NCBI GenBank assembly: GCA_035529435.1
Contig: DATKWS010000052.1
Span: 1-41,320, forward strand
Direction of reading: 5' to 3'
Source: DATKWS01 sp035529435
GTDB taxonomy: Bacteria; Krumholzibacteriota; Krumholzibacteriia; Krumholzibacteriales; Krumholzibacteriaceae
DNA: 41,320 nt
Both the position numbers and the translations under genes were made by a program. Below the pieces are notes generated by a model. It saw nothing but the letters and a program-made list of their open reading frames with translations, ran no database searches and was not told the DNA's origin. Numbering within the stretch: the first letter of the stretch is position 1; every line of letters begins with the position of its first letter. Shown here one piece after another: positions 1 through 7,005 of the stretch.

Positions 1-124
1 GCAGCCGTTCCTTGTGGGCGAGTTCCTTGTGCTTGCCGCTCACGAGGATACTCGTAATGACAACGGCGAACACGCCAAGCACGGTGAGAATCGGGATGAA
101 GATCGCTATCACCTGTGGTTCCAT
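1..124 (-). CDS. Small membrane protein, N-terminal part (runs off left edge)
   Basis: The first 41 codons of a minus-strand gene are visible; the rest lies beyond the left edge. The peptide begins MEPQVIAIFIPILTVLG and forms one hydrophobic segment (about residues 4-27), then a charged stretch with a repeated His-Lys pattern (GKHKELAHKERL). One N-terminal helix followed by a basic cytosolic region resembles small membrane proteins often found beside ECF sigma/anti-sigma pairs (DUF6249-like, from memory). In-frame ATG codons also lie at 139 and 160; only the one at 160 has a good ribosome site (GAGGAG, 7 nt upstream), but that lies inside the opposite-strand sigma sequence. The start is therefore uncertain. 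The plus-strand reading of these bases looks like nothing known, so I take the minus strand as coding. Confidence 0.55.
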   Translation of the reverse strand, partial: MEPQVIAIFIPILTVLGVFAVVITSILVSGKHKELAHKERL

Positions 125-371
125 CGCGAATGGATACATCGCGGAGATACGCCGGGGCATCGAGCATCTCCTCGCCGGGCTCGACGAGCGCTATCGTGTC
201 GCGCTGGAGCTGCGCTACATGGCGGAAAAATCGTATACGGAGATCGCCGATATCATGGATCTGCCGGTCGGCACGGTCAAGACATACATACATAGGGGCA
301 AGCTATCCCTGAAACGGATGCTGCACGATGTGCACGAGAATGAACCCCGGGAGGAATACGGAACGCTATGA
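96..371 (+). pseudogene. ECF sigma factor remnant: region 4 only, N-terminus missing
   Basis: From about base 144 the translation is a clear sigma-70 region 4: a helix ending in LAGLDERYRVALELRYM, then the helix-turn-helix SYTEIADIMDLPVGTVKTYI, which in ECF sigma factors reads the -35 element. The region 2 that should precede it (core RNA polymerase and -10 binding) is absent. The upstream frame is open to the left edge but encodes non-sigma sequence, and the start of a minus-strand gene occupies that space. The nearest ATG is at 96, without a convincing ribosome site. The TGA stop overlaps the ATG of the anti-sigma gene (ATGA), the usual coupling for such pairs, so the 3' half of an original operon is intact. 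Either the gene lost its 5' half by rearrangement or the left end of the assembly is chimeric. It is unlikely to work as a sigma factor as it stands. Confidence 0.7.
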
Positions 372-877
372 ACTGTGATCGGATAGAACAGCTCCTGCCC
401 CGGTATCACGGGGGTGACCTGGCGGACGTGGAACGGGCGATCGTCGTCGAACATCTCTCATCCTGCAATCGATGCCGTGAATCGAGTGCCGTATTCGCCG
501 CGCTGGAGGAGATCCTCGTCGAACGGCGGAACGGCCTGCCACGCCCCGGTTCAATCTCGGACGCGGTACTCGCCCGCCTCCGGATACGGCGAACGCGCTC
601 GTTCCCGGCGTCACGATGGGCAGTCCCCGTTTTTGCCGTGGCCGCGGCGCTGGCCGTTTCTCTCCTGCCCCTCGCCTTTCGCGAATCACTCGTAAGAATC
701 ACCGGCAGGATTGAAACGGGGTACGGCACGTTCGTGACGCTGCTCGCGGCCATGCCCGAGAGAATGGTCGAGGCCGCCGGCGGCGAGTGGTGGATCCTCC
801 TAACCGCCTATCTCGCCTTCACCGTCTCGTTCGTGATAGCGGGAAGGATTGCCTGCAAGCGAATCCTGCAGGATTAG
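368..877 (+). CDS. Zinc-finger anti-sigma factor (ZAS type), membrane-bound
   Basis: A 169-residue protein, translationally coupled to the sigma remnant by an ATGA overlap. The N-terminus carries a ZAS/zf-HC2 motif: Cys3, then His29-x3-Cys33-x2-Cys36 (sequence EHLSSCNRC). In this family the domain binds and inhibits the cognate ECF sigma factor. Two hydrophobic segments follow, about residues 84-104 and 141-158, so the zinc finger should sit in the cytoplasm and the intervening 35 residues outside the membrane. The protein looks intact while its apparent partner has only region 4, which suggests the sigma truncation is recent or an assembly artefact. The stop is TAG. The gene ends 24 bp from the convergent gatB. 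The stimulus it senses cannot be read from the sequence. Confidence 0.85.
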   Translation: MNCDRIEQLLPRYHGGDLADVERAIVVEHLSSCNRCRESSAVFAALEEILVERRNGLPRPGSISDAVLARLRIRRTRSFPASRWAVPVFAVAAALAVSLLPLAFRESLVRITGRIETGYGTFVTLLAAMPERMVEAAGGEWWILLTAYLAFTVSFVIAGRIACKRILQD

Positions 878-901
878 GGAAGGCACCGGCCGCGATGGAT
901 A

Positions 902-2356
902 TCATTGCCCGGCGTGATGATCGCTTCCGAGTACGCGACGCAGGATCTCACCCGTCTTGTTCGGATTCGCCTTTCCACCACTTCGCTTCATGACCTGGCC
1001 GACGAAATAGCCGAGGAGTTGCGTTTTTCCCGCGCGGTACCGCTCGACTTCTTCCGGATGATCGGAGAGAACCAGCTCGACCAGTTCTTGCAGCGCCGCC
1101 TCATCGCTTATCTGCGTGAGCCCGAGGCGCCGTACGACGGCCGGTGCGGCCTGGCCGGACCGTACCATCACTGCGAACACCTCGCTCCCGGCGCTCCCGC
1201 TTATGACGCCGCTCCCCACGAGGCGTATCAGTTCGCCGAGCCGATCCGGAGCGACGGGAAACTCTTCGATACCGGCATCGAGCCCCTTGAGCTCACCGAG
1301 CACCTCGCGCATTACCCATTTCGCGCTCGCTTTGGGGTCGTTTGCAGCCGCGACCACGGCCTCGAAGTAATCGGCGATCCCCCGCTCCGCAGAGAGCACG
1401 CCGGCGTCATAGGCCGGCAGGCCGTACGCTTCGCGAAACCTCTGCTCACGCTCGATGGGCAGTTCAGGAATCGTCCGGCGGACCTCCTCGATCCACGCGT
1501 CGTCCACCATGAGAGTCGGCAGATCCGGCTCCGGAAAGTAACGGTAATCATGCGCGTGCTCCTTCGAGCGCATCGTGACGAGGCGCCGCCCTGCTTCATC
1601 CCACAAGTTCGTCACCTGCGAGACGGCGCCGCCCCCCTCGATCACCTCCGCCTGCCGCTCGATCTCGTATCGTATCCCCATCTCGACGGCCTTGAAGGAG
1701 TTGAGATTCTTGATCTCGGTTTTCGTCCCCAGCTCCGTGGAGCCTGCCGGGCGCAACGAGATGTTCACGTCGCACCGGAGTGAACCCTGCTCCATGTTCC
1801 CGTTGCAGACGCCGAGATAGCGCATGATCTGACGGAGACGAACGAGGAACATGCCCGCCTCCGCGGAAGACCGTATGTCGGGTCTCGTGACGATCTCTAC
1901 GAGCGGTATGCCGCAGCGATTGAAATCGATACGACTGGCGCCGCCAGGATCGTGCACGAGCTTTCCCGCATCATCCTCCAGGTGAATCCGCTCGATGCCG
2001 ATCCTGCGCGTTTCACCATTCACACCGATCTCGATATACCCATCCCCGCAGAGCGGCCGGTCGTACATCGATATCTGGTAATTCTTGGGACAGTCCGGGT
2101 AGAAGTAGTTCTTTCGTGCGAATGCACTCCGGGGCGCGATGCGGCAATTCGTCACGAGCGCCATCTTGACCGCCATGCTCACCGCCTCACGGTTCAGCAC
2201 GGGGAGGGCGCCGGGAAGACCGAGGCAGACGGGACAGACCATCGTATTCGGCTCCGCGCCGTACGTTGCCGGACAGCCGCAGAATATCTTGCTCCTCGTG
2301 AGAAGCTGTGCATGGACTTCGAGCCCGATCACCGGTTCGTACCTGTTCCCCTTCAC
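902..2356 (-). CDS. gatB: Asp/Glu-tRNA(Asn/Gln) amidotransferase subunit B
   Basis: GatB is the kinase/transamidase subunit of the GatCAB complex. It binds misacylated Glu-tRNA(Gln) or Asp-tRNA(Asn), phosphorylates the acyl side chain with ATP, and replaces the phosphate with ammonia channelled from GatA. The 484-residue protein starts with the family signature GLEVHAQL (11-18) and has the zinc-binding cysteines Cys26, Cys28, Cys41 and Cys44. The C-terminal tRNA-binding YqeY-like domain ends with the conserved GQVMKRSGGKANP. The start is GTG at 2356, with an AAGGAG site 5 nt upstream. It lies 10 nt behind gatA and is the last gene of gatC-gatA-gatB. The length is normal for the family. Confidence 0.97.
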   Translation of the reverse strand: MKGNRYEPVIGLEVHAQLLTRSKIFCGCPATYGAEPNTMVCPVCLGLPGALPVLNREAVSMAVKMALVTNCRIAPRSAFARKNYFYPDCPKNYQISMYDRPLCGDGYIEIGVNGETRRIGIERIHLEDDAGKLVHDPGGASRIDFNRCGIPLVEIVTRPDIRSSAEAGMFLVRLRQIMRYLGVCNGNMEQGSLRCDVNISLRPAGSTELGTKTEIKNLNSFKAVEMGIRYEIERQAEVIEGGGAVSQVTNLWDEAGRRLVTMRSKEHAHDYRYFPEPDLPTLMVDDAWIEEVRRTIPELPIEREQRFREAYGLPAYDAGVLSAERGIADYFEAVVAAANDPKASAKWVMREVLGELKGLDAGIEEFPVAPDRLGELIRLVGSGVISGSAGSEVFAVMVRSGQAAPAVVRRLGLTQISDEAALQELVELVLSDHPEEVERYRAGKTQLLGYFVGQVMKRSGGKANPNKTGEILRRVLGSDHHAGQ

Positions 2357-2366
2357 GCATGCTCCT

Positions 2367-3833
2367 TCACGATATGGAATACGGTCCCGCGGGGTACCGT
2401 TCCCTGAAACCGGCGATCACTTCCACCGCGCGCGCCCCGCGCAGCAGCGTCGCCTCCCGCCCCGCCCCGGCGATGAGCTGCAAACCGATCGGCAGTCCAT
2501 CGGGACAACAATCGACCGGCACGGAGATGGCCGGAAGCCCGGCGATATTCGCCGGGGTCGTGAAGATATCGGAGAGGTACATCGCGATCGGATCAGCGAT
2601 CCGTTCACCGAGCCTGAACGCCGGAGTCGGCGATGCGGGTAGCAGCACGAGATCGTGCTTCTCGAATATCCGACGGTACCCATCCGTGATGACCGCCCTC
2701 ACCTGCTGGGCCTTTGCGTAGTACGCATCGTAATATCCGGCCGAGAGCACGTATGTGCCGAGCAGGATCCTGCGTTTCACTTCTTCCCCGAATCCTTCGC
2801 CGCGGGTCCGCTCGTACTGATCGATCAGCGTCCCGGCGGGTGCACGGAATCCATACCTGACACCGTCGTAACGGGCGAGATTCGACGAGGCCTCCGCGGT
2901 TGCGAGGATATAGTAGCACGCGATCGATGTTTCCATACCGGGAAGCTCGATTTCGTGCATCTCGGCGCCTGCCGTGCGTACCTCGCGAATGATCCGTTCC
3001 GTGCTCCGCCGTACCGCATCATCCATTTCCCATGTACCGAGGGCGGCCGGTATCGCGATGCGGAGCCCCCTGGCTCCCGATTCTATTTCTCCGGAGAAAT
3101 CCGGGGGCGGTCCCGCGATAGAGGTTGCATCCCGTGGATCGTGTCCCGCGATCACCTGCATAACGGCCGCGCAGTCCTTTACCTCCCGTGCGATGGGTCC
3201 TATCTGATCGAGACTGCTGGCGAATGCGATGAGACCGTACCGGGATACCCGCCCGTACGTTCCCTTGAGGCCCGCCACGCCGCAGAACGCCGCCGGCTGG
3301 CGTATCGATCCCCCCGTATCGGAGCCGAGGGCCACGGGAACCATCCCCGCGGCGACGGCCGCGGCCGATCCACCGCTCGAACCCCCCGGCGCGTACCGTG
3401 TGTTCCACGGATTCGCCGTCACCCGAAATGCCGAATTCTCCGTCGATGATCCCATGGCGAACTCGTCGAGATTGGTCTTGCCGATGATGACGGCGCCGGC
3501 CTCCTCGAGGCGCGCGACGGCGGTGGCATCGTACGGGGGATGGTAGCCGTCGAGAATTCTCGATGCAGCCGTCGTGGGAATACCACGTGTGCAGATATTG
3601 TCCTTGACGGCGACCGGCACGCCGAAGAGCGGTCGGTCCGCGTATCCGGAACGCTCCAGTTCCGTGGCCCGCCGCATCGCCCGCTCCGGGACCGTTTCGA
3701 GAAAGGCGCCGATGGTCCGGTCATGCGTCTCGATATGTTCGATGCAGGCATGGACGACCTCCCTCGGCGAAACCTCGTTCCGGCGGTAGAGCGCCCGAAG
3801 CCCTTCTATCGAATATCCGGTCAACTCGTCCAT
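2367..3833 (-). CDS. gatA: Asp/Glu-tRNA(Asn/Gln) amidotransferase subunit A
   Basis: GatA is the glutaminase of GatCAB; it releases ammonia from glutamine for transfer by GatB. The amidase-signature triad is visible: Lys77 in VAVKDN, Ser152 in the GGSSGGSAAAV stretch and Ser176 in GSDTGGSIRQP, the same spacing as the Staphylococcus aureus enzyme. I choose the ATG at 3833 (488 residues, MDELTGYS) because a GGAGGG site lies just upstream. A longer open frame to 3911 adds 26 Arg/Pro-rich residues without a ribosome site. The 81-nt gap to gatC holds a long inverted repeat described separately. Confidence 0.97.
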   Translation of the reverse strand: MDELTGYSIEGLRALYRRNEVSPREVVHACIEHIETHDRTIGAFLETVPERAMRRATELERSGYADRPLFGVPVAVKDNICTRGIPTTAASRILDGYHPPYDATAVARLEEAGAVIIGKTNLDEFAMGSSTENSAFRVTANPWNTRYAPGGSSGGSAAAVAAGMVPVALGSDTGGSIRQPAAFCGVAGLKGTYGRVSRYGLIAFASSLDQIGPIAREVKDCAAVMQVIAGHDPRDATSIAGPPPDFSGEIESGARGLRIAIPAALGTWEMDDAVRRSTERIIREVRTAGAEMHEIELPGMETSIACYYILATAEASSNLARYDGVRYGFRAPAGTLIDQYERTRGEGFGEEVKRRILLGTYVLSAGYYDAYYAKAQQVRAVITDGYRRIFEKHDLVLLPASPTPAFRLGERIADPIAMYLSDIFTTPANIAGLPAISVPVDCCPDGLPIGLQLIAGAGREATLLRGARAVEVIAGFRERYPAGPYSIS

Positions 3834-3845
3834 CCGCACCCTCCG

Positions 3846-3905
3846 TCTCTCCCGGGACGGCTGCACGTGCCGGCGCACCGGACGCGGCGCAACAGCCGGG
3901 AGAGA
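3846..3905 (-). repeat. Inverted repeat between gatC and gatA
   Basis: Two perfect 10-nt arms, TCTCTCCCGG (3846-3855) and CCGGGAGAGA (3896-3905), enclose a 40-nt GC-rich interior that can itself fold (GCACGTGC at 3870-3877, CCGGCG nearby). On the gatC-to-gatA transcript this makes a stable branched hairpin whose base ends within a few nucleotides of the gatA ribosome site (GGAGGG). No T tract follows, so it is not an intrinsic terminator. It could be an RNA-processing or translation-control element, or simply a spacer structure. Confidence 0.6.
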
Positions 3906-3914
3906 GCACAATCC

Positions 3915-4214
3915 TCACCGCTCTCCCGTATCGATGACGGGAGGTACCGTGAACATTCCCCCCTCGCTCGCGGGAGATTCGGACAGCACCTCATCCCTGT
4001 CAAGGCAGGGCTGCGTGACGTCCGGTCTGGTCTGCGGCCCGCGGTCACCCGCCGGGGGGAGAGGCTCGGACGCCGCAGTGTCGACCTCCTGGAGCTTCGC
4101 GACAAAATCGATTATACGCGCGAGCTGCCCGCGCAGTTTCTCCCGCGATGCGCCGGTCAGCTTCACCCTGGCGAGTTGTTCGAGATGCCGTAATTCACTC
4201 TCGGTAAGATCCAT
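3915..4214 (-). CDS. gatC: Asp/Glu-tRNA(Asn/Gln) amidotransferase subunit C
   Basis: GatC is the small subunit that wraps around the GatA-GatB interface and stabilises the complex. The 99-residue product begins MDLTESELRHLEQLARVKL, the typical N-terminal helix, and ends in a proline-rich tail. The start at 4214 is chosen because family members begin with this helix right after the initiator; the longer frame to 4256 adds MWFYPLDRFMEGGG with no support. It is the first gene of gatC-gatA-gatB, with a candidate promoter about 45 bp upstream. Confidence 0.93.
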   Translation of the reverse strand: MDLTESELRHLEQLARVKLTGASREKLRGQLARIIDFVAKLQEVDTAASEPLPPAGDRGPQTRPDVTQPCLDRDEVLSESPASEGGMFTVPPVIDTGER

Positions 4215-4259
4215 TCCGCCACCTTCCATGAACCGATCGAGAGGGTAAAACCACAACAG

Positions 4260-4288
4260 ACGCTAGCAGGACCCGCGGGATGTGTCAA
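4260..4288 (-). promoter_or_regulatory. Predicted sigma-70 promoter of gatCAB
   Basis: On the minus strand, TTGACA (4283-4288) is followed after 17 bp by TAGCGT (4260-4265). The -35 box is perfect; the -10 matches at the three most conserved positions (TA...T). Transcription would start near 4253, giving a leader of about 40 nt before gatC. Confidence 0.6.
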
Positions 4289-4451
4289 CCGCATGAATCC
4301 CGCCATGTTCGGTACGATACGTGAACATCCGCTGAAATGTAAGCGCAATCGCCGTACCGTCCCGGAGTTAAAATGTGCTTGAATACTGAAACGCATCCTG
4401 TTGTATATATACAGAACGCTGTCGATCCAAACGATACAATGGAGGTATACC

Positions 4452-6401
4452 GTGATTGCCGGCCTGCGTCGCTCTATCCGTCATCACCTCGAAGAATGGA
4501 AAACGCCGACGGTGCGATCGGAACGAGTGCACCCTGTTTTGATCGTAATGCTTTCATGCATGATCGCGTCCACCGTTGCGCCCGCGGCGGCCTCGGCGGA
4601 CAAGAAATTCGACCATCCCCTCATCGAGTAGGCGTACCGCCTTCTGCCCGATGGGAGCGCCGAGGTCGAGGAGATCAGAACATTCCGTTTCAAGGGAACG
4701 TTCTCGTTCGCGTTCATCGAGTGGGAGCTGTCGGGGGATTACGGCCGGTACACCATCGAATATTGGGGAGTATGGGATGCCGACTCGGGCGAAAAACTCC
4801 GGTCCGAGGTCACGTCGGATCCCGGGTCGGTACGTCTCACGTGGTACTACACGGCATCGCACGAGACGCGGCGTTTCGCGATCCGTTACCGTATCGGGAA
4901 TGCCGTGCAGCGCTTCGGTGAGGTGGCGCAGTTCTACTGGAAAGGAATCGAGGAGCGCCACGCTTCGCTCGGGCAGGTCCGCATCCGTATCATCCCTCCC
5001 ACCCCCAGCCCCCGCCTGTTCAAGGTATTCGTCCACGGCGATGCTCCGCCCGGCATACTCGACATCGCCGGTGATTTCGGCGAGGCGACGGTCGATCAAT
5101 CCTCGATCCCACGCCGCAGCTTCGTCGAGCTCCGGGTCCTCCTGGATCCGGCACTCTTTCCGCTCGCGACGGTCCGAACCGACCAGACGTACGAGACGAT
5201 CCTCGCGAACGAGAAACGCATCGCCGAACGGACGCTCCGCACGGCGCGGCGGAAGCGTGCCGTGGTCACCGGCGCGATCGTTATCGTCATGATCCTCATC
5301 GGCACGTATGCCTGGCTGTTCGCCAGGTTCGGCCGGGAACCGCACATCTCCTACGATCACAGCTACGAACGCGAACCACCCCGCGATCTTCCCCCGTCCG
5401 TCCTGCCGGCGATCATGACGCAGAGCGCGGCCCAGATCTCCGAGATGCCGAAGGCATTCGCGGCAACACTGCTCGAATGCGCGCGCCTCGGGTATCTCTC
5501 TATTCACGAGACCGAGGGCGACGGCCTGCTCGGCACCGGCTTTATGAAGAAAACGGGGTTTACCTATCGGGCGACACAGAAGGGTGAGGCTCTGCTCCTC
5601 GACAAACCGGTCGTGCGTGCCGCCGGTGAGCGGGAGCTCACCGCGTTCGAGATTGACGTGTTCAAGGTGGTTTTCAACGGGGCGGGCGCGGGAACCACGG
5701 CGACGAGCGGTCAGATCGAGGAATGGGGCAAGAAGATGAAGGGCAGAAAAAGCGCCTTCCTCCTCTTTGCCGAACCACGGGCGAAACTGCTTCGGGAACG
5801 GTTCGAGAAGGAATACTTCCCGCTCGACGATCGTGGCAGCGAGAAGGTAAAGGGGTGGTTCCGCGCATCTTCAATCGCCGTCGGCGTTTGCCTCATGGTG
5901 CTTTTCTTCACCGCATTGCGAACGCCCGTCGTCATCGGGCTCGGCGCATTCGTTATCTTATTCGGCGCACTGGCCTCTGTTCCCCTTGCGCGGCGCACGC
6001 CGCAGGCGGCCCTCGAGCACGAGCGGTGGCAGGCATTCAAGAAATTCATGACGGATTTCTCTGCGATGAAGGAAGCGGGGCCCTCGCTCCTCCCCCTCTG
6101 GGAACGATACCTCGTCTACGCGACCGCCCTCGGCGTGGCGGAAAAGCTTCTCTCCAATCTGAAGCTCGTGGCGCGTGAAAGCAACATGGTCGTCCCCGTG
6201 GTGGTCTGGTATCATCCCCTATCGACATCCGGTTCCGGAACGGCGCACGACCTGGGGTTCGCCTCGCTGGAATCGCTCAGTGCATCCTTCTCGAACATCC
6301 AGAGCCTCTCGAGCGCCCTCTCCACATCGACCGGAAGCGGCGGCGGCTTCAGTGGCGGTGGTGGCGGCGGCGGCGGGGGGGGATGCAGCGGTGCGGGCTA
6401 G
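4452..6401 (+). pseudogene. DUF2207 family membrane protein, interrupted by one in-frame TAG
   Basis: The frame runs from a GTG at 4452 (GGAGG site at 4441-4445, 6-nt spacer) to the TAG at 6401, 649 codons, with one internal TAG at codon 60 (4629-4631). Residues about 33-52 form a signal-like helix ending PAAASADKK. The family's N-terminal beta domain is cut in its first strand (FDHPLIE, stop, AYRLLPDGSAEVEEI). Transmembrane segments follow near residues 270-290 and 470-510. The extreme C-terminus is Gly-rich with a Cys, the hallmark tail of DUF2207 proteins. No good restart lies between the stop and 4905. CAG (Gln) to TAG is the simplest change. Neighbouring genes, including this one, end in TAG, so recoding is unlikely. 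It is paired with lemA, a very common arrangement. The family's biochemical function is unknown. Confidence 0.8.
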
Positions 6402-6474
6402 CACAACCGGAATGCTCTGAACGGTTCGTTGAACGATGCGTGCCGCCGCGGCGGCGGCAATCGAGGTTGCCCGG

Positions 6475-6996
6475 ATGGTACAGATCGTATTCGCAGTGGT
6501 CATCTTCACCACCGTTCTCTGGGCCGCATTCGGTTACGACCGCCTCGTCGCATTGCGCAATCGATGCCGTAACGCGTGGTCCCAGGTCGATATCCAGCTC
6601 GAGCGGAGACACGGGCTTATCTCCAAGCTCGCCGGCGTGGTCCAGCGTTACGCGGCGCACGAGCGTGATACCCTCCAGCGCCTTGCCGAGGCGCGGACGA
6701 AAGCGGTGCGAGCCGTTACGGTGTTCGAGAGGGGGAACGCCGAGTGTGCGCTCAGCGGGGCGCTTTCGGGTGTGTACGCCGTCGTCGAGGCGTACCCCGA
6801 TCTGATGGCGCATCGATCATTCCTGCGGCTCCAGGAGGAATTGCGCGACACCGAGGAAAGGATCCGATTCGCACGCCAGTTCTACAACGACACGGTGTTG
6901 CGCTACAACACCAGGCTGGCCGTTTTTCCCGACATCATCATCGCGCGGCTGTTCCGGCTTCAACAGGGAGGCTATTTCGATCTCGGATCTTCTTGA
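6475..6996 (+). CDS. lemA: LemA family protein
   Basis: A 173-residue protein with one N-terminal transmembrane helix (about residues 2-20), then the LemA core: YDRLVALRNRCRNAWSQVDIQLERRHGLI and the helix around VVQRYAAHERDTL, ending in RYNTRLAVFPDIIIARLF. LemA proteins are membrane-anchored helical bundles facing the outside of the cytoplasmic membrane; their role is unresolved, though they often sit beside DUF2207 proteins or membrane proteases. I start at the ATG at 6475 because GAGG lies 8 nt upstream and the helix follows at once; an ATG at 6436 would add 13 mostly Ala residues with no ribosome site. The gene ends 9 bp from the convergent pcrA. Confidence 0.9.
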   Translation: MVQIVFAVVIFTTVLWAAFGYDRLVALRNRCRNAWSQVDIQLERRHGLISKLAGVVQRYAAHERDTLQRLAEARTKAVRAVTVFERGNAECALSGALSGVYAVVEAYPDLMAHRSFLRLQEELRDTEERIRFARQFYNDTVLRYNTRLAVFPDIIIARLFRLQQGGYFDLGSS

Positions 6997-7005
6997 ATTT
7001 CCGGC

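Noticed and set aside
4379..4409. Promoter TTGAAT...TATATA before the DUF2207 gene
   Set aside because: A 19-bp spacer and poor boxes; not better than chance in this AT-rich stretch.
4629..4631. TAG as a sense codon in this genome
   Set aside because: TAG terminates the anti-sigma, DUF2207, frr, tamA, tamB and protease-barrel genes, so it is a normal stop codon.
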